Shown: piece by piece, positions 28,216 through 50,353 of the stretch
Position numbering within the stretch: position 1 is the first letter of the stretch
How the letters are laid out: the number at the start of each line of letters is the position of its first letter
Assembly (NCBI GenBank): GCA_965153355.1
Contig: OZ231126.1
Coordinates: forward strand, 44,578,001 to 44,642,000
Reading direction: 5' to 3'
DNA length: 64,000 nucleotides
DNA from: Flaccisagitta enflata
Taxonomy: Eukaryota; Chaetognatha; Sagittoidea; Aphragmophora
Program-made: the position numbers and the translations under genes
The notes under the pieces: generated by a model
What the model was told of the DNA's origin: nothing
Databases searched by the model: none
The model's input: only the letters and a program-made list of their open reading frames with translations

Positions 28216-29626
28216 TTGGGTGCTTCATATGGCACCCTCTTTACCTAATACGGAGTGGTCAATTTTAAAACCTCTACTATTTTTCTTGTATCAAAAATAA
28301 TTAATTTTCTGTTTGTTAGAAAATTGTTTTTGAGAACCTAATTTGCAAAATGCAGTGGGATAAAACCATATGCTGACATTCTTTGAATTAGCTTTCACAA
28401 ATTTCTTCTCTTCATAACCATGGGTTCAATTTTTTGACTAGCTTCAAAATTTTCTAGGTGGTTATAGAACTCCAAATTTCTGGCTCAGAGAAAAAATCAG
28501 AACTCAAAAAAGTCAACAAATGTACCCATGGCATCAATTTTTGTGAAAGGCATCCAAATATCAACTGCCAAATCACTTTTTTTTGCATTTTTTTGGTTTC
28601 TGTAATGTTTTACAAAAACTCATGCCACAGGCACAAAAATACACTTTTTCCAGTTCTGATTTTTGCAGCAGGTCAATAAATTGTAAAACTATCACACACT
28701 TGAAAAAATTTGCCCCTGTTTCAAAAAATTATTTAATTAAAGAGGTGGGACAACAGGTGTTTAAGAGATAATTTTGCACATTTTTAGTAAAATCAACAAA
28801 AAGTAGTACAAAAATCAACATTTTTAAGTTCTGATTTTTTTGTTGAGTCGGACATTTGATGAACTATTTCCACCTAAAAAATTGTGAGACTAGCTGAAAA
28901 AATGAGCTCACTGCAAAAAATTAAAGTTAGTGAATTTTTTTTTATCAAAAACTAATTTTACTCCCTTGTTTCAAAATCATTACTTCGACCACAAAAATTG
29001 ATTTTTTTGAGTTCTGATTTTTTTGCTGGGTCAAATATCGTTTATACTTTCTTCATCTTTGAAAAATTCAAATGCAATGATGAAAAAAGAGTCATTTTTT
29101 AAAGTTCTAAAAAGAATCATTGTAAAAAGTTATTGATCAATTTGTATTAGAATACTGTTCACAAAAATTAATGCTGCGGACTCAAAAATTAACTTTTTAG
29201 AATTCTGATTTTTTTGCTAAGTCAGAAATTTAAAATGTTATCACCATCTCAAAAATTATCAATCTAGTCCAAAAATTGAACTCACAGCAGCAAATTGAAC
29301 ATGGCGGCCATTTTTATTGACGCCATGGTTAGACTTGTTAATCTGCCTTATCACGAGCTCTTTTTTAGCTTATATTCCGATAATTCAGTTTATTTCTACA
29401 AATATTCCTGATTTTTAAAAAACAAATTATTGTCCCTTTCATAACAAAACTACACAGGATTTTGCGGAATTCTGGGATTTCTACGGAAACTTTAATGCCA
29501 AAACAAAAATGGAAGATGAAGGAATTTTGAAAAAAAGAAATTGGTCATCTTCATAGTTTTTGCTCCTCCACATAATCTAAGTAGGGTGAGAAGATACTCC
29601 CAACTTTTGCTATGTGAAGCACCCAA
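28216..29626. mobile_element. TIR element with 9-bp TSD, long copy
   Basis: Ends TTGGGTGCTTCATATGGC and GCTATGTGAAGCACCCAA; exact 9-bp TSD ATGATAGGT at 28207-28215 and 29627-29635. The interior contains a tandem unit of about 175-190 bp marked by AGTTCTGATTTTTTTG near 28652, 28827, 29010 and 29200. No transposase ORF. A 9-bp TSD is typical of Mutator-like (MULE) elements, but the termini alone do not prove that. Its left end lacks the AAAGTTG segment seen in the short copy. Confidence 0.9.
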
Positions 29627-29635
29627 ATGATAGGT

Positions 29636-29747
29636 GGAACTATATATATAACTGAAAAATATGGAAGAGGGCCTTGTGAGCCCTCACTGACTAGTTACTA
29701 CGCGCATCACTCCTAGTTTTCCATATAGCAAAACTAGTATAAAGAAA
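29636..29747. other. Short spacer
   Basis: Nothing recognised. Confidence 0.4.
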
Positions 29748-29850
29748 GTGACGCGGGGTCACAATACCGTTGGGGACAAGAGGGCAGGGGCGTCCAACCC
29801 CCATCCACACCCAAACCCACCCCCAACACTCAAACATACAGAACTAGTCA
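29748..29850 (+). mobile_element. Family H (GTGACGCGGGGTC subtype), 5' fragment
   Basis: GTGACGCGGGGTCACAATAC head and the CCAACCCCCATCCACACC block, then cut off directly by the 5' box of a family V element. Confidence 0.7.
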
Positions 29851-30400
29851 TCCAAGGATCGCACATGGTCAGCGGTACCCGATGCCCTGCTTGGAGTGAT
29901 CAAGTGAAGTAGTGGAGTGAGAGGGCTGATGTCCTGTAGGACACAGGGGTGAATTTCGAGACATCTTGAGGCGGATTTGAAGTCGGGATTGCAAAATTTA
30001 GTCCATATGAGCAGATTTGAGGTTTTAGGGGCAGGCTTTAGGCCTAGAGGACAAATTTGAGGCCTGAAGAGTTGATTTGAGGCCTATAGGGCTGATTTGA
30101 GGTCTGGAGGTCTGATTTAAGATCTTGAGGGCAGAAATGAGGTCTGGAGAGCGGATTTGAGCTCTCCAGGGCTAAATTGAGGTCTGAAAGGGCTAATCTG
30201 AGGGCTCAGAGGGCCAAATCAGGCCTGAGACTGCACACTTGAGGCGCCCATGACTAAGGAGGGGGACGGAAGGACGGACGGACGGATGGACAGATGGATG
30301 GTTGGACAAACGGAAGGACAGAAGGACGGATGAGCGGACGTCTCGAAATTCCCCCCTGTGTCCTACAGGACATCGGCCCTTTGGGGCCGCTACCCAAAAA
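29851..30400 (+). mobile_element. Family V element, subfamily B
   Basis: GGTCAGCGGTACCCGATGCC near 29868; inverted repeat GATGTCCTGTAGGACACAGG near 29928 and its reverse near 30357; 20-bp units of TTGAGGTCTGGAGGGCTGAT type; a GGACGGACGGACGG tract before the right arm; tail GGGGCCGCTACCCAAAAAG. Confidence 0.82.
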
Positions 30401-30444
30401 GTATCGAAAACGCTCATTTTCCCAATTTTCAACCCAATGACCTC

Positions 30445-30545
30445 TGACAGACCGACGGACCGATGGACCAACGGACCAACGGACCAATGGACGGATGGAC
30501 GGACGGACAAAGCCTCTTATAGAGTTGCGTGTCTGCAACTAAAAA
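30445..30545 (+). mobile_element. Family H element, 3' part
   Basis: CGACGGACCGATGGACC-type tract, AAAGCCTCTTATAGAGTTGC and tail GTGTCTGCAACTAAAAA. The head is missing. Confidence 0.75.
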
Positions 30546-31893
30546 GATTTTATATCCACATCAGGCAAATTTCCGTTTTTCTCGGATCCGTTATAGTGGT
30601 GTGCCTCAATATGATAAAGAGGGAGTCAGCCAAGTACAACTTCTCTGATTCGTCCTTTAAATAGATGATTAACTAATGTTTATTCTGAGCGTCGAATGTC
30701 ACTTTCAGTTTCTTTGTGTATGGATGACAAAAAGCTTGTCAAGATTTATGAGTACACTTGAACTCCGGTTCGCCGCGATGAGTAGTCAGTGCAATGACGG
30801 TCGGCCGGGCCCCCTCAAGCGTTAAATAAGCTCTTCCGAGCCCTCTGGGGTCTAACACCCTGTGCAGGAAATTTGGCACAAACATATTGACACAAAAACG
30901 ATACTTCTAGATGGCCCAGTAAGTTGAAATTTGAAACATGACCTCCTGATTAGCTCTACTGGACGTAAGAATGCGCCGTTGATCAGTCCTGCGACCACTC
31001 TCTGCCATAGAAAGCTTCAAACTATAAATGCGGTGCTAGATTTTGATGGATTTTTACCGGCAAAATTTGATGAGGGGAAACACTTATGCTTGAGGTCATT
31101 TTTGAACTACTGGGGTGGTCTGAAGCAAGCAGTGCATGCAGGGGGACTAAGTTGGGTCCCTCAATGCTGTGCAGCACCTGATCCATGCCAAAATCTGCAA
31201 AATTGAGCGACAAGTCATTATCTATCTTTTTCGCTTGATCAAAGACAAAATCATCAAATCTGCGGCATATAGATAGTATGCTTCGTTACAGCTATAACGT
31301 GACAGTTACCATGTCGTCTCGATATGCTATGAAGCCTTTGGTCCTTTCTGATGATGTCAGAAGAAAGAAAAACTAAAATTTTCATCGAATAGCAAATTTA
31401 CTTTTTAGTTAAAGATGACATGTCAAAAGCTGATTTTTGCTCGAATTTTGGCGCCATTTCGCGCGATCCCCGGATAAATGAGAAAGCCCACAATGTCTCT
31501 CTTTCGCATTGCTGGCATCCATAACTTTGATTGCTGCAACCACGAAATGAAAGATTATGGAAACATCACGAAATGGCAGAGAAGGTTACAAAATACATAT
31601 TTCATACCCCTTTATTTCAAAATCAGAGGAAACCACAATATGCAAATGAGCTTATTATGCAAAATGGATGAGCATTAGAGCCAATTCCGACCCTTTCCTG
31701 TTACCTCTCACGCCCTCCCACAATCATTTTTGTTCATTCATTTCTTCATTCATTCATTTTTCATTCATTTATTTACTTTTTCATTCATTCATTCATTCAT
31801 TCATAAATTCACTGACAATATTCATTCAATATTCTTAAAAAGCAAGGAGCACGTATTGGCTATATCATGGTCATCTTTTCCTTTCTTTTTGAT

Positions 31894-31973
<80 letters not shown>

Positions 31974-32889
31974 TCATTCTTTTTTTTACTGCGTGCTAAG
32001 CGATTTCCATAGGTTGGATGGTCAGAGGGGATGATTTCTGAGCAATACAGCCAAACACTGCTCCTGCCAACCCGCATTACAGCCCCTGAAACCAATAATA
32101 CTGTCCTTGCCCACTTGTATTACTGTCCCTGCCCACCTGCAAGGGACTTCCTACAGGTTGTGTATACGGCGATTCCTGTTTACTTCCTTTCTCCTTTTTC
32201 ATTTAGGTTTTCTTTTTCTCATTTGTGCTATTTTCAGCTTCCTCGACACACACACGAGGTAGCCGATTCAGTCAGTTAGTCTTTCTGTGACAATGTACAT
32301 TTTAGAGAAGTAAACATCACTTGGTCCCCTAGAGAAATGAGCGAAAGAGGCTGTTTCTGGATTTTATACATGGCTTGAATATGAGCCCAAGCAATACTAA
32401 AAGCTAAATTATGTTCAAACGAAGTGTTTTCTGGTCATTCATAGCCAAAATTATCCTTGGGTTGATTTTTTTTCTCAAAAAAATTGAGTTAAAAGAATCA
32501 GAATTAAAGAAGCTTAGAAGTTAGAGTTGTCATGGCCCAACCAGGCAGCGTTGAGTCGAGTTGAGTCAGCCCTTAAATCTCCAAAGCCTAGTGCTTCCAT
32601 ATCTGATTTCGTTTTCATTCCACGACAACGCCCTAAGACGCCATAAAAAAAGATACGGCATATGATTTTGCAAAAGCTACGACCAAATTGTTCCGGAGAA
32701 TAATGTCGCACATTTTGCTTGTCCCATTTATTGGATAACTATTAGCGTGTGTCTTTCCCCCGTTTTTTGTCCGCAACGGAATATCATTCCGACGCGGACT
32801 ATAATTCAAGGTGGGTGGGTGTCGTCGTTGTCGTCATTGTCATTGTCGTCTTCGACATTGTCGTGATCATTTTGAAAAATGGATATCTC
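30546..32889. other. Gene-free stretch with (ATTC)n and (CTTT)n
   Basis: ATTC repeats near 31731-31805 and CTTT repeats at about 31892-31975. TAACACCCTGTGCAGGAAAT near 30852 recurs inverted near 37620. No exon recognised. Confidence 0.65.
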
Positions 32890-33770
32890 TTTTATGCTTT
32901 GACCAATTTGGTTCATATTTGGTCGGAAGTTGTACTAGGGTAAGCGCTTTACATCCTATCCAATTTTTCTGATCCGACCAACCCAACCGGCCTAACCAGC
33001 CTACCCGCCTAAAAGTGAAAAAATGTGTATAATTCTGCCACTTCTTAACCAATTTGGTTGAAATTTAGTATAGAGTCTCCAAACGGAAGGACGCAACATA
33101 TGTATGTGATTTATTTGCATTTGAATATGCTAACCGGCCAAACCGACCTACCACCCAACCGGCTTAAAAGTGAAAAACTTGCATAACTTTGACATTTTTC
33201 AACCAATTTGGTTGAAACTTAGTATGGAGTCTCTTAATAGAAGAACTCAACATATGCACACTATTTATCCTGTCAAACCAGCCCACCACCCAACCAGCCT
33301 ACCAGCCTAAAAGTGAAAAACATATATATCTTTGGCATTTTTCAACTGATTTGGTTGAAATTTGCTTGTGAGTCTCTAAATGGAAGGATTCAACATATAT
33401 ATGTGATTTCTATGCATTTGAGCATGCTAACTGGCCTAACCAACCTACCACCCAACCAGCCTACCGGCCAAAAAGTGAAAAACTTTCCTAACTTTGATAT
33501 TTTTCAACCAATTTGGTTGAAACTTGGTATAGAGTCTCTAAATGGAGGAACTCAACATATGCACACTATGAATTCTGTCAAACCAGCCTACCACCTATCC
33601 AGCCTACCAACCAACCAGCTCACCAGCCCAAAAGTAAAAAACGGGTATAACTTTGTCATTTTTCAACCAATTTTCTTGAAACTTGGTATAAAGACTCAAA
33701 ATGGAAAGACTCAACATATGAACCTGATTTATATATATTTTAAAGGGTTTGTGATCTTTTGGTCATAGCA
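32890..33770. repeat. Degenerate tandem array, period about 140-160 bp, five copies
   Basis: ACCAATTTGGTTGAAA recurs near 33049, 33207, 33345, 33507 and 33666 (the third and fifth copies diverge). Each unit also has ACCCAACCAGCCTACC-like and AAAGTGAAAAAC words. Flanked near 32770 and 33805 by TCCGCAACGG and GTCGCGGACGC, fragments like the family H hairpin. Confidence 0.85.
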
Positions 33771-35158
33771 ATCTTATGGAATGTGTGGTCTTTAACCCCC
33801 TTCTGTCGCGGACGCAATTACTGTTCAGATTTTTTTCTTTTTTGCAATGGCTGAAGTCGCCACTTCCAAGAATTTATCAAATTTTCATGTTGTCTCCTAT
33901 TGGAGCGAATGGCGATTCATGGAAATTGTACTTCTGTCTCTTGAAATATGACCTGAGTCTATGCACAAAAACTTGCTGAAAGGTCAAAAAAAAGTTAGTG
34001 AATATACATTTATGACAAATACAGCAAGCATATGTTAAACTGGTATCAGTTACCGTGAATGACACACTAACTGTTCTTCGTTATTTCACCAAATTAAACA
34101 TGCTCAACAAATGAAGTTAGCGTTTTTTCATAGTTGGGCCTTTTCCCAGTATTTGTTTTGGCAATGTCGTTCAATGCATTTTTTACTGAAAATGATCAAT
34201 TTCCCATCTTACCCGATTAAAAAATGCGCTTCTAGTCTTTTTTGGCAGAACTTGAACATTAATTAGCTCAAGAAAAGGAGGAGGTGATCGCAAAAAAGTA
34301 GGCAGAAACATCCAATAGGGCGATTTTTTCGAATTTTCAGTCGCAAGGACTTGAAATAAGAAAAAGTTTATGTCACGAGGTATCAAATGAAAGCCCTTGC
34401 AATACTGCATCGACTCGTACCGGTCATTAGGGGTTGGGAGAAAAATTTTTTTTTTGTTTACATTGCTACAAAATTTGTGAGCGTTTTTAGGAAGATAGAA
34501 ATCTCATTGGAAACATTAAATAGGTCGCAGAGGGCTGATTTGTGGCATTAAAAAGGTTAATTTTAGGGGCTGACAGGAAGCATTTCTTTGGTGTCTCAGG
34601 ACTAATAATTTTGAGAGGGAAGATTTGAGAAATCTATTAGCGTTAATTTTAGGCCTGAGAGAGCTGACTAAAGACCCAATCATATCAATTAGTGGCCTGG
34701 GAAGTCACCATAAAGTGTCCAAAGGTGACGAAGTCCTGCGAACGCTGGGCTTTTTTGGGGCCTGAGGGCTTAAATGAGGAGTAAAATCACAAACCCTAAG
34801 CTCAGATTTTTGTTTGCATACCGTGCCTTGCAATAGGATGATTTTAACTTAATCGACTATTTAGGCCCTCTAAGGCCTTAGACGAAATTGTTGGGGCAAG
34901 TTTGGTGGTTCTTTTTAATATGGTGCCAAGGAGAATGCTTTACGAATAATGAATGATATTATATTCGTCAAAGAAATGACAATGCACCAAAATCTAACTA
35001 AGACTATAGACTAGCATCTTATTCTTCTACAATATCCACCAGAGTTTTCCACCTAAGTTTTCAATCTTTTGAATTGTGTGCTTAATTACTCTACAACTAA
35101 CTTTTATCCATCTGTCAGTCGGATGGCTGGACGGTCACATTTTATTTTTTTACAATCA
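33771..35158. other. Gene-free stretch with a decayed family V piece
   Basis: About 34515-34790 has GAGGGCTGATTTGTGG, GGCCTGAGAGAGCTGAC and GACGAAGTCCTGCGAACGC, a strongly decayed V subfamily B copy. Nothing else recognised. Confidence 0.5.
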
Positions 35159-35167
35159 CTGGCCTAC

Positions 35168-35682
35168 TTGGGTGCTTCACATAGCAAAAGTTGCTTATTT
35201 CTTTTCATCCTCTTTACCTAATGTGGAGTGGGCAATTTTAGGACCCTTACCATTTTTCTTTTAACAAAAATTGTTCATCTTCCGTTTTTTAGAAAATTGT
35301 TTTTGAGAGCCTAATTTGTATATTGCAGTGGGATAAAAAAGTATGCTGATCTTCTCTGAATTAGCTTTTATAAACTTCTGCTGTTTAGAGAATTGTTAAC
35401 CTGCTTTTTCACAAGCTCTTACGTAACTTATGCTCTGATATTTTGATTTATTTTTACAAAAATCATGGTTTTCTAAAATTAACAATTGTTCCTTTTGTAA
35501 CAAGACTACACAGGATTTTGCTGAATTCTGGGAAATCTGAGTAAACTTTAAAGCCAAAACAAAAACGGAAGATGAGGGAATTTTGAGAAAAGGAAAATGA
35601 TCATCTTTATGATTTTTTTCACTCCATATTAGGTTAGCGGGACGAGAAGATAATCGAATTTTTTGCTATGCGAAGCACGCAA
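35168..35682. mobile_element. TIR element with 9-bp TSD, short copy
   Basis: Same family as 28216-29626: ends TTGGGTGCTTCACATAGCAA and TTGCTATGCGAAGCACGCAA. Exact 9-bp TSD CTGGCCTAC at 35159-35167 and 35683-35691. At 515 bp it lacks the internal tandem array of the long copy. Confidence 0.92.
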
Positions 35683-35691
35683 CTGGCCTAC

Positions 35692-36443
35692 CCTTACGAA
35701 AAAAGGCCTACCCTTACGCGACTTGCATAGCCGTGTATCCGTCTTTGTTTATATCAAAATTGTAATGACCAAATATATGTCTTTCATTTTATCTGATCTT
35801 AGGAATGATGAACATAAAGATAAAGATAAGGATAAAGGAAAAGAAATATGACTGCGTGAGAAAGTGTTTAGAAGAACATGTTTGCAGCCCATAACATGTG
35901 AACAATCTCATAACCCTTGTTGCCTTGAAAAAGGTTTTATTTGTTGGATAATAGGAAAGTTTCCTTACGGTAGTGGACTAAGAAAATGAGACGCTCGGTT
36001 TTTTTTGTTTGTTTTTTTTTTTTGTGCCATAGCACCTCTATGACAGGCTTCTTTGTTGGTCTCTCTGCCGGTCTGTCTGCATGTCTGTCAGTCACACTAG
36101 TGTAAAATCGCAGAAAATGTTTGACATCACTTCAAAAGGCATCTTGTTCTTAGCTCACGATTTATTCATTATCACATTTTCTACGATTAAGTCAGGTCGG
36201 GCTAGGGATAGGTCAGATAGAGCTGGGGTAAGTGCGAGAATTCTCGTCATTTTATTCATTATCATATTCATCTACGGTTTTAAAAGTGGATAGAGCTTGA
36301 GATAGGTCTGACAGAGCTCGGGATAGATCTAAGAATTAAAAACGCTAGGCGCACCGTCTTGGCCCGTGTATCCGGTATGGTTTAAATAATCAATTCATTG
36401 GCCATGTCAGGCAAGTACTTTAACCAGCCAGATAATTTTAACA
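35692..36443. other. Gene-free stretch
   Basis: No exon recognised. A GCAGGTCGGGC-like duplicated phrase (GATAGGTCAGATAGAGCT and GATAGGTCTGACAGAGCT) lies near 36207 and 36301. Confidence 0.5.
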
Positions 36444-36625
36444 ACAAGGCCGGATACACGGCCAATACCAGTCGCGGACGGGTGGGCAGGGGCGGAAATG
36501 CGTGTCTTTCCACTTTTCGACTCGATCACCACGGACCAACCAACCAACCGACCGACCGACCGACCGACCGACCGACGGACGGACGGACAAAGCCTCTTAT
36601 AGAGTCGCTAGTCCGCGACTAAAAA
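36444..36625 (+). mobile_element. Family H element, reference copy
   Basis: Complete layout: ACAAGGCCGGATACACGGCC, AATACCAGTCGCGGACGGGT, GGGCAGGGGCGGAAATGCG, ACTTTTCGACTC, a (CCAA/CGAC/GGAC)n tract, AAAGCCTCTTATAGAGTCGC, TAGTCCGCGACTAAAAA. 182 bp, non-coding. Confidence 0.88.
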
Positions 36626-36699
36626 TGCCGATGGACCAACCAATGGACCTATGTACCAACATCTAGACTCGCCTAAAGCCACTAAAAAGGAAAGACGAC

Positions 36700-36904
36700 C
36701 AAGAAGGAGAAGAAGAAGAAGAAAAAGAAGAAGAAGAAGAAGAAGAAGAAGAAGAAGAAGAAGAAGAAGAAGAAGAAGAAGAAGAAGAAGATCCATTGTC
36801 AATGAGGAGCGTCACCTCCCAATAAGGATGTTTAATAAGAAGAACAAGAAGAAGACGAAGAAGAAGAAACAGAAAAGTGAGAAGAAGAAGAAGAAGAAGA
36901 AGAA

Positions 36905-36936
<32 letters not shown>

Positions 36937-37082
36937 AGAGGGTGAAGAAGAAGGTGAAGAAGAAGGAGAAAAAAAAGAAGATACCCCCGTGTAGTACCAT
37001 TGAGGAGCATCCCCTTCCAATATGGATGTTGAAGGAGAAGAAGAAGAAGAAGAAGAAGAAGAAGAAGAAGAAGAAGAAGAAG

Positions 37083-37113
<31 letters not shown>

Positions 37114-37130
37114 GGAAGAGGAACAGGAAC
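36700..37130. repeat. (GAA)n cluster
   Basis: Three GAA tracts separated by two related short spacers (CCCAATAAGGATG near 36818 and CCAATATGGATGTT near 37017, each preceded by GAGGAGC or TGAGGAGC), so the block looks internally duplicated. Confidence 0.95.
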
Positions 37131-38073
37131 AAGGAGAAACAGAGATAATACTATTAAAAGAAAAAGACAATACAAAGATAAATTTTTTTAAAAGCACCAT
37201 TTCATAAGCTAAAATCGCCTGATTGGCGTGCAGATGCTCTCGTTAGGGTTCGATTTAGCGAGAAATCTGTCTAATCGACGGCTCGAAATGACGTCGAAAT
37301 GTCAAAAAAATAGTTATTTTCAAATCAAAAGTAAATTTACTAGATCTTATCTAAATGCGTTGAAACTTTGCAATTATCTTCCAAACAGCCTCTAGTGCTC
37401 AAAACATATCGAGATAGGCCTTGTTACACCTTATGGGGGCATACTAATATAGACCCTATTTGACCTTCAAATAAATTGATATTTTTCAACGTCATTGTTG
37501 CTTTTTGGCTCTTACAATATTTTTGCATTCCAGCCATATTTTGGACAGATTCGATCTATTTTGAATGGTAATCAATTGTTTTATTGGACTTGTGCCAAAT
37601 TTCCTGCTCAGGGTGTTAACCAGACAAACAGACCTAGAATCGAATCGATCAGGCCATAGACAAATAACAAAGGTACATAAATCGATTTAAAAGAGCCCCT
37701 GCCAAAAAAATGTTCTTATTTCTGATAACAATTATTTCAAATAAAATGTGATTGATAGAATATTCTCCTCGATATTTTTTTTTCTCTGCCACGAATGCGT
37801 TTTTAACTTTTTTTTAAAGTAGAACTTTTCTTAAGAATTGAGTTGTGTATACTGGCAAAGCTGTTATCGACATTGCAAGAAATAAATGCAAGTTACTCAC
37901 GTCACGTTCATATCGGTCGGTAGCTCATTGGTCCGTCGGAGGCTTTGTTAAGCACACATCTTGCCATCACTTTAACCAATGATATCAGTTTGTCGTGGAC
38001 ATGTATCTTATGCATTCCTCTTTTTACAAATTTTTTAAAACAAAGACCGTAAACCCTTAATGTTTTTATTCGG
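37131..38073. other. Gene-free stretch
   Basis: TTGTGCCAAATTTCCTGCTC near 37589 is the inverted partner of the sequence near 30852. No exon recognised. Confidence 0.5.
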
Positions 38074-38320
38074 TAGCGGACACGCAACTCTGCACCTTGC
38101 TGTGTCGATCCATCCGCTCGTCCTTTCCTCCGTCCGTCCATCGGTCTGCAACATTTTTGAATTTCAGTCGTTACTTTACTCTTTATGGGGTTTTATGACT
38201 TGGACAACATTACATTGCATAAATCTATTCTATTCTATAAATCAGTTTGAATTGTGCGAATGTGAGTGTAGTACTGCCCCTGCCCAACCGTCCGCGACTT
38301 CAGGCATCTGTAGGGCTTGT
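38074..38320 (-). mobile_element. Family H element, reverse, diverged
   Basis: TAGCGGACACGCAACTCTGC then a CCGTCC tract at the left, and CTGCCCAACCGTCCGCGACT then GGGCTTGTT at the right. The middle is unlike the reference copy and may be inserted DNA. Confidence 0.6.
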
Positions 38321-38812
38321 TATTTTTTTTTTTTGAAGATGTTTGTATCGATCATAAGATATGCTGTCCATTGGCTTGTTCATCTGTCTGTTTGCCTATC
38401 TGCCCTTTTTGCCCCTTACTTTAGAAATGGAAATAGAGAAGTCAGGATTTCGGACGCATCAAGTGCTTTGTTTGAGTTCCTTTTATCGCTTTCACGTTCC
38501 TAATGGCATAAAAAAAAAGGGAAAACCAGTTCCTTTAGTTAGACATAAAGCTTTAATCATCTTTGAAAAAAAAATCATACTGACGAAATGATAACGATAT
38601 TGACTCTTTATTCTCGAACACAAACGATCAGTTGATAACAGTCGGGAGTAAAATTGAATCTCATTATCAGTCACGGAGAAGAATAAAATGGAAAACGAAG
38701 AGGAAAATGTGAAACTAAGTGGATTGTTGAATAACCACAAACAAGGTAGGCAATCACGGTGAAAGTGCTTTTGACTGAGAAATAATGACCTCTGAGCTCT
38801 GAGTAGGTGTAA
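38321..38812. other. Gene-free stretch
   Basis: No exon recognised. Confidence 0.5.
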
Positions 38813-38996
38813 ACAAGGCCGGATACACGCGTACGGGTGGGCAAGGGCCGTAATTGTGGTCACCAGATCATTTGGGCAGGAGCAGTGAAGCCAAAAATCC
38901 CAAAAACCAAAAAAAAGTAAAAGTGTGACGGACCGACGGACCGACGGACGGACCGACAAAGCGGGGTGTAGAGTCGCGTAGCACGCGACTAATAAA
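38813..38996 (+). mobile_element. Family H element, AAAGCGGGGTGTAGAG-tailed subtype
   Basis: ACAAGGCCGGATACACGCGT head, GGGCAAGGGCCGTAATTGTG, GATCATTTGGGCAGGAGCAG, GTGTGACGGACCGACGGACC, tail AGCGGGGTGTAGAGTCGCGT then ACGCGACTAATAAA. Matches the reverse copy at 47691-47923. Confidence 0.82.
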
Positions 38997-39548
38997 GGGT
39001 AAAGTTTCATGCGGTATTTCTGTGTGTCTGTGCTTCTCTATGCGAGGCTTTGTTTGTCCTTTGGTCGATGAGTAAAATCATTAGAACACGATAAACTAAG
39101 TTTGTTTATCTGCCAGGGGTGTACATTATTGAGTCGCTTTTGATTTTTCCCCCCTGCCTTTGTTTTTCTTTCCCGAATTTTTATATCTATGATTTTCTTC
39201 CACATATAGCAATATAACAATGTAGTTAAGGTTTAAATAGTGTTAAATTGTGTTTTACTAATTGTTTTTTTTTACTGTCAAAAGTCATATTTTCCCCAAA
39301 TTTCCGTTTTTCCTTTTTTTTCCCCTTTGATTTCCTTCCCTATCTCCAGATCCTTGTGGGGGGGGGGGGAACTCAATAATATATAGGCCTGGTATAGTAT
39401 CTGCGCAGGTCGTGAACATATACTCGCATTTCAAGGAAACTTTTTTCATCAGCCTTTTCTAGTGCCGATAGAGAAGGGCAAAAATTTATACGATGATGCA
39501 CTGATGTAGTCTCAACAATAGGATCTTGGCTGTCACTCTATGTATTTA
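38997..39548. other. Gene-free stretch
   Basis: A G-run of about 12 lies near 39358. No exon recognised. Confidence 0.5.
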
Positions 39549-39756
39549 TAGGAGGCTTTGTCCGTCCGTCGGTTTGTCAGTCCGTTGGTCCGTCGGTCTG
39601 TCCGTTTGTCCGTCCGTTGGTCCGTGGACATGAGTCGAAAAGCGCGAAAATGAGCGTTTTAGATGGTTTTCATGTATGTGCGGGGGGCATGGGGTGTGGA
39701 TGGGGTTTGAATGCCCCTGCCCACCCGTCCGCAACGATATTGTGACCCCGCGTCAC
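39549..39756 (-). mobile_element. Family H element (GTGACGCGGGGTC subtype), reverse
   Basis: AGGAGGCTTTGTCCGTCCGT tract at the left; CCCCTGCCCACCCGTCCGCA then TATTGTGACCCCGCGTCAC at the right, i.e. the subtype head in reverse. Confidence 0.8.
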
Positions 39757-41106
<1,350 letters not shown>

Positions 41107-41279
41107 ACAAGGCCGGATACACGGCAATCCAGTCGCGGACGGTTGGGCAGGAGCAGTTTTGCGAAAACCCGCGGAATTCAAAAATGTGACGGACCGACGG
41201 ATGGACGGACCAACGGACCAACCTACCAACCTACCGACCGACACGGCAAGGTGTAGAGTCCCGTGTCCGCGACTAAAAA
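41107..41279 (+). mobile_element. Family H element
   Basis: ACAAGGCCGGATACACGGCA head, CCAGTCGCGGACGGTTGGGC, (GGACCAAC/CTACC)n tract, AAGGTGTAGAGTCCCGTGTC, CGCGACTAAAAA. Confidence 0.85.
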
Positions 41280-42018
41280 TTAGCTCTTTCTTAGCTGTGA
41301 ATATCAAAAAATGTATACTCCCAGACCCAAAATGGCCCAACTTTCTGAAATTGTCTCAAACCGAAAATGGAAAACTTTATTTCTCCCCTATGTTTCAAAA
41401 GTTGAATTGCATGATTCGGCTTTTTTCCAATAAAAATGATCGTTATTATAGAATATCAAGGTTTGGAGTTTTCTATTTATTCTAATGCAAATGATATTGC
41501 AAACAAGTTCATATTTCTGTACTTAAACATTAAAAATACTCAAGAAAATTATTGTAAGTACAAACTCACTTAAAAAATTCTGCTTGTAGGCAACTAAATA
41601 TATTCTCGGACCTTGCGTATCGATCTAGCACATGTCATCGTAAAGAACGCAACAATAAAAAATAACAGAATTACAGCTTTGGAACAAAAGGAGACTTGTT
41701 CCTTCATTTCATTGTTACCAACATTACTGACTATCACTATCAGCAAATAGATTTTTATGTGCAATTTAGTCACTTCGGTAATCAAGCGTCGTACAGAAAC
41801 TTCTAATGAGAATTGATTGACGCGAAATCGCGGGCATGTTCTACAACCAGTGGAGCACGTTTCTGCTTCTTCTATTCGTGATGACGTTCAATGTTTCTAG
41901 AATATTTCTCTCTATATATAATTAGTAGGAAAAAAGAACTCGTTCTTTTTGATGAGCACTGAACTGACTGAAGTCAAAGCTTACTTTTTCAACTTCACGT
42001 TAGAACAATTAAAGCAAA
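41280..42018. other. 5' flank of gene B
   Basis: No upstream coding exon recognised. TTTTTCAACTTCACGTTAG at 41985-42003 resembles an acceptor, so a 5' UTR intron is possible. Confidence 0.45.
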
Positions 42019-50353
<8,335 letters not shown>

